Shown: positions 32,589 to 42,172, counted from the first letter of the stretch. The stretch: 64,000 nt of DNA from an uncultured Ruminiclostridium sp. (GCA_902490005.1 CABUCM010000003.1:1-64000), one strand, 5' to 3'. Notes: generated by a model not told the origin, from the sequence alone. Numbers and translations are program-made.

Positions 32589-33797
32589 TTAAAAGGACCT
32601 GGTAAACAGTTCCCGGTCGGACAAAAGCTCTTCTACCGTTTCAAAGCCCAGCCGTTTCAGCAGTTCCAAAACGTAAGGGTTTTCCACAGGGGTTTCAAAC
32701 CGCGCCTCTTCTCCGTAGGCGTTGACTTTTTCTTTCCCTTGCTCCGGAGCGGCCACCGCTTTAGGACCCCCGACACAGCCGCCTACACAGCCCATCCCCT
32801 CAAAAAAGTTAGCCTTGGTTTCCCCCTTCAGCAATGCGTCGATCATTGCCTTGCAGGCCGGAACGCCATCCGCCTGCTGCGTTCTGATTTTCGTGCTTTT
32901 TTCCGGGGCGAGCCGCTCCAGCGTTTCCTGCACCGCCTGGCTCACGCCGCCGGTCCTGGCATAAATTCTGCCTCCCTTGGAGGAATGCTCCCGCCTGCGC
33001 TCTTTTAGTTTTTCCGGACGCACCTTTAATGCGTCGAAAATATCCTGCATTTCCTGAAAGGTGAGCACATAATCCACCGCTCCCTGCAAATCCTTTTCCC
33101 TGGCTTCCGCTTTTTTGGCGATGCAGGGGCCGATAAAAACCGTCACCGCATCGGGATGCAGCTTTTTGATGGTTCTGCCGCAGGCGATCATCGGGGAAAC
33201 CGAGCCAGGCACATGGGGCATCAGCTGATGGTAAATTTTTCGGATCATGCCGATCCACATGGGGCAGCAGCAGCTTGTCAGCTGGAAATCCGTCTCCGTC
33301 TGGATGTTCCGGTCAAATTCCAGGGCCTCCTTCAGGGTCAAGATATCGGCGAAAACAGCTACCTCCACCATGCCGTCGAAACCGATCTGGCGGAAAGCGC
33401 TGCGGAGCATTCCCGGGGTCACCTCCGCGCTGAACTGACCGATAAAGGCCGGGGCCACTATGGCGTAAACCATCCGGCCGCTTTCAAATACCGCTTTCAG
33501 CGCCGGCAGGATATCCTTGCTGGCCACCAGCTTTTTCGCCTGGCAGGCGTCGATACAAGCGGAGCAGCCCACGCAATCCTCATTGATGGCCAGCTTTCCG
33601 TCTTTGTCGATTTGAATGGCGTTAAACAGGCAGCTAACTTGGCAGGCGGGCGTTTCCTCCGGATTGCATCCGCATTCCCCCAGCTTCCACACCACCGGAT
33701 ATTTTTTTGGATGCAACAGACAGTCCAGTTCCGACTGGGACGCGTCCTTCGTCTTCTGCTTTACAAATTCTTCATATAGTTCTTTCAGCGGCGTCAT
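32589..33797 (-). CDS. [FeFe]-hydrogenase family protein with variant H-cluster motifs
   Basis: A 402-residue protein with two ferredoxin-like [4Fe-4S] sites at the N-terminus (CGCNPEETPACQVSCLFNA and CVGCSACIDACQ) and an H-cluster domain. The three motifs are LTSCCCPMWIGM (L1), FIGPCIAKKAEA (L2) and EGMGCVGGCVGGPK (L3). L1 has three adjacent cysteines and L2 begins GPC instead of MPC, unlike the prototypical group A enzymes; they agree with what I recall for group B. All cluster-binding cysteines are present, so catalysis is plausible. No maturation genes or partner subunits are nearby. Confidence 0.87.
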   Translation of the reverse strand: MTPLKELYEEFVKQKTKDASQSELDCLLHPKKYPVVWKLGECGCNPEETPACQVSCLFNAIQIDKDGKLAINEDCVGCSACIDACQAKKLVASKDILPALKAVFESGRMVYAIVAPAFIGQFSAEVTPGMLRSAFRQIGFDGMVEVAVFADILTLKEALEFDRNIQTETDFQLTSCCCPMWIGMIRKIYHQLMPHVPGSVSPMIACGRTIKKLHPDAVTVFIGPCIAKKAEAREKDLQGAVDYVLTFQEMQDIFDALKVRPEKLKERRREHSSKGGRIYARTGGVSQAVQETLERLAPEKSTKIRTQQADGVPACKAMIDALLKGETKANFFEGMGCVGGCVGGPKAVAAPEQGKEKVNAYGEEARFETPVENPYVLELLKRLGFETVEELLSDRELFTRSF

Positions 33798-33881
33798 GGA
33801 AATTCCCCCTTTTTCTCTTGTTATTCCAAAAGGCGGTTTTTCTTATTCATCAGTGATAGATAAAGAAGGATCGTCATCTTT

Positions 33882-33917
33882 TCAAAAAACGGACAAAGGA
33901 AATCCCCTTGTCCGCTT
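33882..33917 (-). terminator. terminator after the GNAT gene
   Basis: A stem with core ACGGACAAGG, mostly paired, followed on the minus strand by a T-run (GTTTTTTG), just downstream of the acetyltransferase stop. Confidence 0.7.
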
Positions 33918-33932
33918 TCTGATACCGCCGAT

Positions 33933-34424
33933 TCACTCGCTTAGATCATAAAAGTAGCTGTAAATATCCTCATAGCTTCCGTCTTTCAAGCGGTAGCCGC
34001 CTTTGATTTTCCCAATTTTTTCAAAGCCCAGGCTTTCATAAAGATGCATCGCCGCCTGATTGGTGGCTACCACCGCGTTAAACTGAAGCCCGCGAAAACC
34101 CTTCGCCTTGGCGTTTTCCAGGCAGTGCTTCACCATTTGCCGGCCGATTCCTTTCCCCCGACAGCCCTGCCGCACCGCATAGGAGGCGTTGGCGATGTGG
34201 CCGCACCGGCCAAAGTTATTGGGGTGCAATATATAAACCCCAACCACCGTTCCATTCAGCACGGCGCAAACGGTAGAGGTTTGCTCCCGGAACATCTCCA
34301 GGGCTTCCGATTCGGACAACACCTGGTCTCCCGGAAAGCTGACGCCCCCCTGGATGATATCATTCCAAATTTCTACCATTTGAGGCAGCTGGGACTCCTC
34401 AAACTCCTTCATTTCCACTTCCAT
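33933..34424 (-). CDS. GNAT family N-acetyltransferase
   Basis: A 163-residue acetyltransferase. The acetyl-CoA site is VRQGCRGKGIGRQMVKHCLE (about 84-103, Q/RxxGxG/A pattern), followed by FRGLQFNAVVATNQAAMHLY and LGFEKIGKIKGGYRL. The substrate is unknown. AGAGGA precedes the ATG at 34424. It is divergent from the ABC pair at 34581. Confidence 0.88.
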   Translation of the reverse strand: MEVEMKEFEESQLPQMVEIWNDIIQGGVSFPGDQVLSESEALEMFREQTSTVCAVLNGTVVGVYILHPNNFGRCGHIANASYAVRQGCRGKGIGRQMVKHCLENAKAKGFRGLQFNAVVATNQAAMHLYESLGFEKIGKIKGGYRLKDGSYEDIYSYFYDLSE

Positions 34425-34580
34425 CAGCCATTCCTCTTTTCTATTTTTCTCTCATTATGCTAACAGCTTAGGGCCTATTTGTCCAGCAGATTTTGAAAAT
34501 TTTGTACATAGATTCTTTACAATTTTTAGCAGCGGAAATATTATAATGATAGTATCAAAACCCGGGAAAGCAGGTGCATT

Positions 34581-35285
34581 ATGGAGCATTTTGTATCCTT
34601 TGACCAAGTCTCAAAAATTTATCATATGGGAGAGGTCACCATCAAGGCTGTCAATCAGATCACCTTTGACATCGACCAGGGGGAGTTCTGCGTCATCGTA
34701 GGCCCCAGCGGTGCCGGGAAAACCACCGTTTTAAATATGCTGGGAGGCATGGACACCTGTGACGAAGGCACCATCCTTTTAAACGGCAGCCGGGTCAGCG
34801 ATTATAATCAAAAGGAGCTCACCCGCTACCGCCGTTACGATGTGGGCTTTGTTTTTCAGTTCTACAATTTGGTTCAGAACCTGACCGCCCTGGAAAACGT
34901 GGAGCTTGCCTCTGAAATCTGTGAAAATCCGCTGGACGCCAGGGAGACCCTGGCCCATGTCGGCCTCAGCGACCGTATGGATAATTTTCCCGCCCAGCTT
35001 TCCGGCGGCGAACAGCAGCGGGTTTCCATCGCCCGGGCTTTGGCGAAAAACCCAAAGATCCTTCTCTGCGACGAGCCTACCGGCGCTTTGGATTACAACA
35101 CCGGGAAAACCATTTTGAAGCTATTGCAGGACACCTGCCGTTCCATGGGAAAAACCGTGATCGTCATCACCCATAATCAGGCCATCACCGCCATGGCGGA
35201 CCGTGTGATCCACATCAAAAGCGGCACCGTCACCAATATGGCTTTGAATCCCGACCCGACGCCGGTAGAAAGGATTGAATGGTAG
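34581..35285 (+). CDS. ABC transporter ATP-binding protein (LolD/MacB type)
   Basis: A 234-residue ATPase: Walker A VGPSGAGKTTVLNMLGG, Q-loop FVFQFYNLVQNLTALENVEL, signature LSGGEQQRVSIARAL, Walker B LLCDEPTGALDYNTGK. The TALENVEL pattern and short length place it with LolD/MacB-type ATPases, which drive mechanical rather than classical transport. It overlaps the permease gene by seven bases. Its partner carries a long extracytoplasmic coiled coil. Confidence 0.94.
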   Translation: MEHFVSFDQVSKIYHMGEVTIKAVNQITFDIDQGEFCVIVGPSGAGKTTVLNMLGGMDTCDEGTILLNGSRVSDYNQKELTRYRRYDVGFVFQFYNLVQNLTALENVELASEICENPLDARETLAHVGLSDRMDNFPAQLSGGEQQRVSIARALAKNPKILLCDEPTGALDYNTGKTILKLLQDTCRSMGKTVIVITHNQAITAMADRVIHIKSGTVTNMALNPDPTPVERIEW

Positions 35286-38200
35286 TGAAACACGCCTATT
35301 CAAAAATGATCCTCCGGGAATTTCGCCACAGCATCAGCCGGTTTCTGGCCATCTTCGCGATTATTGCTTTAGGCGTAGGGTTTTTGGCCGGCCTTTTGGC
35401 AACCACGCCGGATATGCGGTATTCGATGGATCAATATTATCATCAAACCAATATGATGAACCTTCGCATCGTTTCCACCATGGGGCTGACAGAGGAGGAT
35501 GTTAGGGAGATTCAGAATTTGGACGGCGTGGAAGAAGGCATGCCGTCTTATGCCAGCGACGCTCTCGTCACTCTTCCCAGCGAGGATACTAAGGTGGCCC
35601 GCATCCGCAGCCTTCCTGTCAGTAACGATGGAAACGGGCCTCTTTCTCATGACACGCCGGGCTATTTGAATCAGCTGACCCTGTCGGAAGGGCGTTTGCC
35701 CGAGAAGTCCGGGGAATGCGTCGTCAAGCCGGAGCACCTCACCTCTGAGACGATCCCTATCGGCTCCACCATCACCCTTTCTGATGAAAACGCCAATTTA
35801 GACGAAACCTTCCACACCACGGAATATACCGTGGTAGGCTATGTATACAGTTCCTACGATATCTCTATTGAAAAAGAAACCAGCTCTATCGGAAATGGCA
35901 CCGTAGGGATGATCATGTTTATCCCCCAGCAGGATTTTGCCCTGGATGTTTACACCGATATGTTCGTTACCCTGTCCGACGCTAAAGCCTTGGATTCGTT
36001 ATCCGATCAAAAGGGCTATGACGCCGTTGTGGACCCGGTGGTTTCCAGTCTAGAGGAACTGGGCGACCGGCGCGCTCCTATCCGGGATGAGGAAATTCAC
36101 CAGGAGGCCCAAGATAAAATCGACGACGCGCAAAAGGAATTTGACGACCAAAAGGCCGACGTCCAGAAGCAGTTGGATGACGCCAGGGCGGAACTGGATT
36201 CCGGCTGGCAGGAACTTAATGACGCCAAGCAGGAATTAAGCGACGGCAAGCTGGCTCTGGAGGACGCGCAGCGGCAGTTGGATGAGGCTCCCGGCCAAAT
36301 CGCCGCCGGAGAAGGGGAAATCCAGGCGAATGAAGAGAAGCTGAACCAAGGCCAAAAAGAATATGACGCCGGGTATCAGGAATATCTATCCCAAAAGCAG
36401 CAGGCGGACGACGCCTTAGCCCAGCAGGAGCAAGCTTTGGTTCAGCAGGAAAACGACTATGGCATCAAAAAATCGGCTTTGGATCAGGAAAAGGGCAAGC
36501 TAGACGACGCCAAAGCCCAAATTGACGCCGCCAAGCTGATGATTGAGCAGCTGCGCCAGCAAGGGCTTAACGATCAGGCCCAGCAACTGGAGGACCAGCT
36601 CAAGCCAAAGGAAGCCGCCTATACCGCCGGCTATCAAAAATACCAGGAATCTAAAGCCCAGCTGGACGGCTATAAGCTTTTATTAGATCAAGGCCGTTCC
36701 AAATTAGAAGCCGCCAAGAAAGAGGCCCAGATAAAGTTTCAGGAGGCTGAACAAAAGCTTGCCGACAGCAAAAAAGAGCTGGACGACGGCTGGCTGCAGC
36801 TGGGCAGCGCGAAAGCGCAGCTGGCCCAATCCAAGCTTGATTTGGAAAGTGGCTGGCAGGAGCTGGAGGAAAACCGGAAAAAGCTGGACGACGCCCAGCT
36901 CCAGATTGATGACAGCCAAAAACAGCTGGAAGACGGCGAGGCTGAATATCAGAAAAGCAAGACCGAAGCGGATGAAAAGCTTCAGGAGGCCCAGGATAAA
37001 ATCGACGACGCCCAGAACGAACTGGATCAATTGGAGGCCTCCCAGTGGATGGTGCTAGGCAGGGACACTAACGTGGGCTATGTCAGCTTCAATTCCAACG
37101 CGGAAAAGGTAGACGCCATCGCCAAGGTGTTCCCCATCTTTTTCTTCCTGGTGGCCGCATTGGTGGTGCTCACCACCGCCACCCGTATGGTAGACGAGGA
37201 GCGTACGCAAATCGGCGTAATGAAGGCCCTAGGCTACGGCAAGGGGAAAATTGCCGCCCAATACCTAATCTATGTAGCCGTGGCCACCATCACCGGCAGC
37301 CTGTTCGGCCTGCTGGTGGGCTTCCACGTGTTCCCCACCGTCATTTGGAACGCTTACACCATTATGTACGATTTGCCCGCGCTGGTCATTCAGTTCAACT
37401 GGAAATACGCCCTGCTGTCCTCCGGCGCCGCCATCTTGACCACACTCCTCACCACCTTCTGGGCCTGCTACAGTTCCCTGAAGGAAACTCCTTCCCGGTT
37501 GATTCTTCCCAAGGCGCCTAAAAACGGAAAGCGGATTTTGCTGGAACGGGTTACCCCCCTATGGTCCCGTTTGTCCTTTATTCACAAGGTAACCGCACGG
37601 AACCTGTTCCGGTATAAAAAACGGTTCCTGATGACGGTAGTAGGCATCGCGGGCTGTACGGCGCTGCTTCTTACCGGCTTCGGCCTTCAGAATTCCATCT
37701 CTGACATTGTCAATTTACAGTTTGGAGAGGTTCTCCAATATAATCTGACCATCACCGCCAAGGATGCGGAAAAAATGAAAGAGGACCCAACGGTACGTGA
37801 ACTACTGGATGACCCCGGTTCCGTGGACCGTTCGCTGCGGATTCTCCAGGAAGGCGGCGATGTTTCAGCAAACGGGCAAAGCTTAGACGCGTATCTCTTT
37901 GTTCCCGAGGAACCGGAACGGCTTTCCCAGTTCATCACGCTGCAGGAACGTAAAACCAAAGCCCCGGTAGACTTTCACGAAGATACGGTGCTCCTGACCG
38001 AAAAGCTGGCGGAGCGGCTGGGGGTAAAAACAGGGGATACCATCACGGTACAGCGCAACGACAACAACGCCAAGGCCCAATTTACCGTAGGCGGTGTGAT
38101 CGAGAATTATGTTCAAAATTATGTTTATCTCTTCCCCGCGCTGTATCAGGAAAGCTACCACATAGCGCCGGATTTCAAACAAACCATCGCGGTGGCGCCA

Positions 38201-38719
38201 GACGGCTCCCAGGAAAACCGGGACCGTATTACCTCGGCGTTTCTGAAATCCGATGAGGTGCAGGCGGTAAGCTTTACCGACGATATCAAGGATTCTTTCC
38301 AGAACACCATCAAGAGCATCGATTTTATCGTTATCGTACTGATTATCTCCGCCGGCCTGCTGGCCTTCGTGGTACTTTATAATCTAACAAACATCAACAT
38401 CACCGAGCGCGAAAAGGAAATCGCCACCATTAAGGTGCTGGGCTTCTATGACAAGGAGGTTTCCGCTTATATTTACCGGGAAACCGGCATTCTTACCCTT
38501 ATCGGCACGGCGGTCGGCCTGGTATTTGGGATTTTCCTCCACGCGTTTGTGGTACGGACCGCGGAAGTGGATATGGTTATGTTCGGCCGGACCATTGAAT
38601 GGACCAGTTATATTTTCGCCGCCCTCCTGACCATCGTCTTCTCCGCCCTGGTAAACCTGGTGATGTACCGCAAGCTGAAACGGGTCAGCATGGTGGAATC
38701 TATGAAATCCACTGAATAA
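35279..38719 (+). CDS. FtsX-family ABC permease with long coiled coil
   Basis: A 1146-residue permease. Predicted order: first membrane helix (about 18-40), a MacB-like extracytoplasmic domain (to about 265), a roughly 320-residue heptad-rich coiled coil (about 270-590, acidic, full of QKxLDDAxxEL repeats), an FtsX domain with helices around 620-645, 680-720 and 725-760, a second extracytoplasmic domain (about 780-1000), then helices near 1020, 1065 and 1110. It pairs with the ATPase at 34581. The family exports peptides or lipids, or works on the cell wall; the substrate is unknown. AAAGGA precedes the ATG. Confidence 0.9.
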   Translation: MVVKHAYSKMILREFRHSISRFLAIFAIIALGVGFLAGLLATTPDMRYSMDQYYHQTNMMNLRIVSTMGLTEEDVREIQNLDGVEEGMPSYASDALVTLPSEDTKVARIRSLPVSNDGNGPLSHDTPGYLNQLTLSEGRLPEKSGECVVKPEHLTSETIPIGSTITLSDENANLDETFHTTEYTVVGYVYSSYDISIEKETSSIGNGTVGMIMFIPQQDFALDVYTDMFVTLSDAKALDSLSDQKGYDAVVDPVVSSLEELGDRRAPIRDEEIHQEAQDKIDDAQKEFDDQKADVQKQLDDARAELDSGWQELNDAKQELSDGKLALEDAQRQLDEAPGQIAAGEGEIQANEEKLNQGQKEYDAGYQEYLSQKQQADDALAQQEQALVQQENDYGIKKSALDQEKGKLDDAKAQIDAAKLMIEQLRQQGLNDQAQQLEDQLKPKEAAYTAGYQKYQESKAQLDGYKLLLDQGRSKLEAAKKEAQIKFQEAEQKLADSKKELDDGWLQLGSAKAQLAQSKLDLESGWQELEENRKKLDDAQLQIDDSQKQLEDGEAEYQKSKTEADEKLQEAQDKIDDAQNELDQLEASQWMVLGRDTNVGYVSFNSNAEKVDAIAKVFPIFFFLVAALVVLTTATRMVDEERTQIGVMKALGYGKGKIAAQYLIYVAVATITGSLFGLLVGFHVFPTVIWNAYTIMYDLPALVIQFNWKYALLSSGAAILTTLLTTFWACYSSLKETPSRLILPKAPKNGKRILLERVTPLWSRLSFIHKVTARNLFRYKKRFLMTVVGIAGCTALLLTGFGLQNSISDIVNLQFGEVLQYNLTITAKDAEKMKEDPTVRELLDDPGSVDRSLRILQEGGDVSANGQSLDAYLFVPEEPERLSQFITLQERKTKAPVDFHEDTVLLTEKLAERLGVKTGDTITVQRNDNNAKAQFTVGGVIENYVQNYVYLFPALYQESYHIAPDFKQTIAVAPDGSQENRDRITSAFLKSDEVQAVSFTDDIKDSFQNTIKSIDFIVIVLIISAGLLAFVVLYNLTNINITEREKEIATIKVLGFYDKEVSAYIYRETGILTLIGTAVGLVFGIFLHAFVVRTAEVDMVMFGRTIEWTSYIFAALLTIVFSALVNLVMYRKLKRVSMVESMKSTE

Positions 38720-38953
38720 GCTCTTTTCTGTTTGAATGATAAAATTCACTTTATGGCTGGGAAAGGATAATAAGGAAATTATTTACCGCAATAAAAAATA
38801 TGACTTTAATCCAGTGAAAGAAATACCGCGGCCTTTGGCGGAATTTCTAATTGATTAAGGAACAAAGAGCTTCTGAGCATAGGAAGGTCAGGCCAAGAAA
38901 AGGAAAGCCCCTGGTACCATGGTACCAGGGGCTTTCTGTGATTGTACGCTTAA
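38720..38953. other. intergenic region with a 34-base palindrome
   Basis: Holds a possible 40-codon frame (38736-38858) and a perfect 34-base palindrome at 38903-38936 with core CCTGGTACCATGGTACCAGG. The palindrome lacks a clear T-tract. Confidence 0.5.
38736..38858 (+). CDS. possible small protein of 40 residues
   Basis: A frame starting 16 bases after the FtsX-family gene. It opens MIKFTLWLGKDNKEIIYRNK and ends FLID. The composition is protein-like and charged, but no ribosome site precedes the ATG and I recognise no family. It could be a remnant. Confidence 0.3.
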   Translation: MIKFTLWLGKDNKEIIYRNKKYDFNPVKEIPRPLAEFLID

Positions 38954-38985
38954 GCAAAATAAAACCCCCGGTTCTACCCGGGGGT
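38954..38985 (-). terminator. terminator after the isomerase/DhaKL operon
   Basis: Stem ACCCCCGG/CCGGGGGT (38964-38971 with 38978-38985) followed on the minus strand by TTTTATTTTGC. It lies about 70 bases past the isomerase stop. Confidence 0.75.
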
Positions 38986-39052
38986 CGAGAAAAATCTGTA
39001 GCAAATGGCTTCCCATAGGGAAGCTATCGCCGGGAATTTTAACTAAGTAATT

Positions 39053-40465
39053 TTATTCGCCTAAAATTTCCACATCGATGTCCATCATCTGGCAGATCAT
39101 TTTCAGGCTTTCCACATGGTCGCCATAAACGGCGTGGCAGTGGTTGGCGTCAAAACGGTCTAAGAAAATCTGATGGTCAAAGGGCAGCTTGGCAAACACG
39201 TGGGGCCACTCCTTGGTGGTCTCCGCCATTTTCTCCTCCGGCAGCTCTACGAACTCGGTGGGAATAATGGTCATGCGGTATTTCCCCTCTGTTCTGTTCA
39301 GACGGGCGATGGTGGCCTTGCCGGGTTTGGTCATTAGGTTTACATGGCAGCCGCCGCCGGCATAAATATCCAGGCAGGGATACAATGTGACCTTCTTCAG
39401 GTTCTCCTTGGGATCATCGGAAGCCGCCGCGTAATAGGTAGACTGGGAGCCACAGTTACAGAACACCATCACGTCGTAATCCTTGTCATAGTGGCGCACA
39501 TCCATGAACACAACCGGGTCGTTGGTCAGCAGATGCAGAATCTGCATGGTCAGCGCGGCGTCGCTGTCCGCTTCACAAGCGCAGACAACCGGCTTTTTCG
39601 GCCCGTTCCAGTCATAGGGATCGTTGCAGAACGCGGCGCTTAAGCACTGGGTGCAGTAATGCCGGCTCATCTCATAGTGGCATTTTACGCCGATAAAGTC
39701 CAGCTTGTGATCCTCGATAATCTTCTTAGTGGCCTCATAATGACGGATCTGCTGCTTCAGCTTTTCCGGAGTCAGCTTTTTGTCGTCGTACTCAATGCGG
39801 CCCACGTTTTCCGTCAGCCAGGCAAACGCCTTATCCACCTGCTCCTGGGGAATGGTATCCGCCAGACGGACAATTTCAGACTGGTCGATATGCTCGATAT
39901 CGATGCCGAATTTATCCTGCCAATCCTGCATGCTTACCGTGGCGCTGTACATGCCCAGGCTTCTGCCGCCGATCAGGCCGTAGGTAGAACCCTTCAGGGA
40001 ATTGACCACATGCGCGCATCTGGCAAACTGGATCACCTTATCCAGGACTTCCTTATCATTGATGTCTCCGGCAGCTCTGAAATGCTCGATGCCCAAGTGG
40101 TGCAGGGCGCCGCCGGCAGCCAGCATGGCAACCATACCGGGCCAATCGGGATTCAGGTTAGCGGCCAGCAGGAACGGGCCTTTGCCAAACTTCGCGGCAA
40201 TGGCGGAAAAGTTTGGAAAGCTGAAAACACCGTAAGAGAAAATAGTGCCATCCACATCCTCAGCGATCATTTTCTGGCCCTGAAGCTTTGCTTCCTCGGG
40301 GGAATGCACCAGATAATCAGCCTCTACCACATCTACCTCGCCGGAGGCCCTCAGAGCCTTGACAATGGCATCCATCTGCTCCTGTACAATACCTTTTAAG
40401 TCCTCGTGGACTTCTGGCTCACCATCGGAAAATCCGATTACGCCAATTTTCGGTTTTTTGTTCAT
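39053..40465 (-). CDS. L-fucose/L-arabinose isomerase-like protein
   Basis: A 470-residue aldose-ketose isomerase-like protein of the fucose/arabinose isomerase superfamily. Seen: the N-terminal domain KIGVIGFSDGEPEVHED, the central GLIGGRSLGMYSATV, catalytic-region FIGVKCHYEMSRHYCTQCL (Glu and His likely metal ligands), CACEADSDAALTMQILHLL and the C-terminal DANHCHAVYGDHVESL. Similar proteins can isomerise several pentoses and deoxyhexoses. Here it is in one operon with DhaK, DhaL and RpiB homologues, which suggests a short-chain aldose (tetrose) rather than fucose. It is the last gene of the operon, 19 bases after DhaL. Confidence 0.85.
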   Translation of the reverse strand: MNKKPKIGVIGFSDGEPEVHEDLKGIVQEQMDAIVKALRASGEVDVVEADYLVHSPEEAKLQGQKMIAEDVDGTIFSYGVFSFPNFSAIAAKFGKGPFLLAANLNPDWPGMVAMLAAGGALHHLGIEHFRAAGDINDKEVLDKVIQFARCAHVVNSLKGSTYGLIGGRSLGMYSATVSMQDWQDKFGIDIEHIDQSEIVRLADTIPQEQVDKAFAWLTENVGRIEYDDKKLTPEKLKQQIRHYEATKKIIEDHKLDFIGVKCHYEMSRHYCTQCLSAAFCNDPYDWNGPKKPVVCACEADSDAALTMQILHLLTNDPVVFMDVRHYDKDYDVMVFCNCGSQSTYYAAASDDPKENLKKVTLYPCLDIYAGGGCHVNLMTKPGKATIARLNRTEGKYRMTIIPTEFVELPEEKMAETTKEWPHVFAKLPFDHQIFLDRFDANHCHAVYGDHVESLKMICQMMDIDVEILGE

Positions 40466-40484
40466 TTCTTGCCACGCTCCTAAC

Positions 40485-41123
40485 TTATAATAACTCTCTG
40501 ACCGCCTGAGACATCGCCTTAATAATCAAGCAGCAGGAGGTCGCGCCCGCGTCCAGAACGCCTCTGGAGCGCTCTCCTAAGCGGCTGGCTCTTCCCAGCT
40601 TCGCCACCAGGTCCTTGGTGGATTCCTTGCCCGCTTCCGCGGCCTCATCCATTTTGCTCAGGGCCTCTTTAAAGCTTTCGCCCGCTTCCACGGACTTTTT
40701 CAAGCTTTCCACAGCGGGAGTCAGCGTGTCTACCAAGGTCTTATCGCCAACTTTGGCGCCGCCGATGCTCTGAATCCCCTCCAGGGCCGCCGCCATCATA
40801 TCGGCAAACAAGGGCAGGTCCAGGGTATCCTTGCCCTTGAGAGTTCTGGCCATGCGGCCGAAAAAGGTACCGTACAGCGGCCCCATAGAACCGCCGATTT
40901 CGTTCATCAGCACCCGGGACAGCATCTTCAGGTTCTCCTGAAGGCCCTCTCCGGCTTCGCTCTGCCGGGAAAGATAGATGCCGGCGCCTTTATCCATATT
41001 AATGCCGTGGTCGCCGTCGCCGATTAAGCCGTCAATGGTGCTTAAGTATTCCTTATTGTCGCGGATGCACTGGGCCACCTTGACAACAATCACGCCAGAA
41101 TTGGCGGTAGAAATCGAATTCAT
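40485..41123 (-). CDS. dhaL: dihydroxyacetone kinase ADP-binding subunit DhaL
   Basis: A 212-residue all-helical nucleotide-binding subunit. The motif IDGLIGDGDHGINMDKGAG (Mg-binding Asp triad) is intact, with GGSMGPLYGTFFGRMAR and the C-terminal RSRGVLDAGATSC. It works with DhaK; no phosphotransferase subunit DhaM is adjacent, so ATP or a distant DhaM is the donor. I chose the ATG at 41123; a TTG three codons upstream is too near the AAGGAG site. Confidence 0.92.
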   Translation of the reverse strand: MNSISTANSGVIVVKVAQCIRDNKEYLSTIDGLIGDGDHGINMDKGAGIYLSRQSEAGEGLQENLKMLSRVLMNEIGGSMGPLYGTFFGRMARTLKGKDTLDLPLFADMMAAALEGIQSIGGAKVGDKTLVDTLTPAVESLKKSVEAGESFKEALSKMDEAAEAGKESTKDLVAKLGRASRLGERSRGVLDAGATSCCLIIKAMSQAVRELL

Positions 41124-41167
41124 CCCAATCAATCTCCTTCATTTTCCTGACACAATAAGCTGAAAGC

Positions 41168-42172
41168 TTATTTCTGGAACTGCTTCCAGGCAACGGTGTC
41201 GATCTCCATATTCAAATACTCTTTCATCTCATCATCCACTTGGCAAAGGGTCACGGTTGCGCCCTTCATATCCAGGGAGGTAAAATAGTTGCCTACCAAA
41301 GGGAACACCACTTTATAGCCGTTGGCCTCCAGAATTTTTTCCACCTCGTTATAAAGCACATAAAGCTCCATCACAGGAGTGGAACCCAGGCCGGAAACCA
41401 AAACCGCCAGCTCGCCGTTGCCCTTATCGGAAATATCGTTCATCACCAATTGAGTCATTCTCTCAGCGATTTCTTTAGCGGTGCCTAATTTGCAGACTTC
41501 CACGCCGGGCTCGCCGTGATGGCCGATGCCGAATTCCGCGGTGCCCTCTTCAATCTGGAAGTTAGGCTTTCCCGCGGCGGGCAGAGAGCAGGGGCTCAGG
41601 CCCACGCCAACGCTGTGGCAGCGGTCGATGGCCTTTTGGGCTACCGCGATAACCTCATCTAGGGTCCCGCCCATAGCGGCCTTAGCGCCGGCACATTTCC
41701 ACATAAAGATTTCCCCGGCAACGCCGCGGCGTTTTTCCCGGTTCTCTTTGGGAGCGGAGGCTACGTCGTCATTGGCTACTACGATCTTTACCTCGATGTC
41801 GTCATCCTCCGCCATTTCCATGGCCATTTTTACATTCATGTTGTCCCCGGCATAGTTGCCATACAGGCAGGCAACGCCGTTGCCCTGGTCTGCCGCGCGG
41901 ATAGCGTCATAAAAGGCTACCGCTGTGGGAGAGGAGAATATCTCGCCTACGGCAACCGCGTCGCACATATTGCGGCCTACATAGCCGATAAAGGCGGGCT
42001 TATGGCCGGAACCGCCGCCGGTAACGATACCCACTTTACCTTCTCTGACAGGCTGGGCGGTTTTATATACTCTTGGGTTATCGGTAGGCTCGATAATGTC
42101 GCTGTGGGCCTTGGCATAGCCCTTGAGCATATCCTCCACGATATATTGGGGATCGTTGGCAAACATCTGCAT
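41168..42172 (-). CDS. dhaK: dihydroxyacetone kinase substrate-binding subunit DhaK
   Basis: A 334-residue kinase subunit that binds the keto sugar covalently through a histidine (FGIGHHGEPG, about 217-226). GIVTGGGSGHKPAFIGYVG carries Lys where E. coli DhaK has Glu (GSGHEP). GGAGGT eight bases before the ATG at 42172 supports that start; the five-codon-longer frame would place that site inside coding sequence. The substrate may be dihydroxyacetone or a tetrulose such as erythrulose; DhaK homologues with non-standard substrates are known from tetritol pathways. It lies 22 bases after the RpiB homologue. Confidence 0.91.
   Translation of the reverse strand: MQMFANDPQYIVEDMLKGYAKAHSDIIEPTDNPRVYKTAQPVREGKVGIVTGGGSGHKPAFIGYVGRNMCDAVAVGEIFSSPTAVAFYDAIRAADQGNGVACLYGNYAGDNMNVKMAMEMAEDDDIEVKIVVANDDVASAPKENREKRRGVAGEIFMWKCAGAKAAMGGTLDEVIAVAQKAIDRCHSVGVGLSPCSLPAAGKPNFQIEEGTAEFGIGHHGEPGVEVCKLGTAKEIAERMTQLVMNDISDKGNGELAVLVSGLGSTPVMELYVLYNEVEKILEANGYKVVFPLVGNYFTSLDMKGATVTLCQVDDEMKEYLNMEIDTVAWKQFQK

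Noticed and set aside
38903..38936. Ordinary terminator of the FtsX-type gene
   Set aside because: The palindrome is perfect but there is no T-run on either side and it lies 184 bases past the stop.
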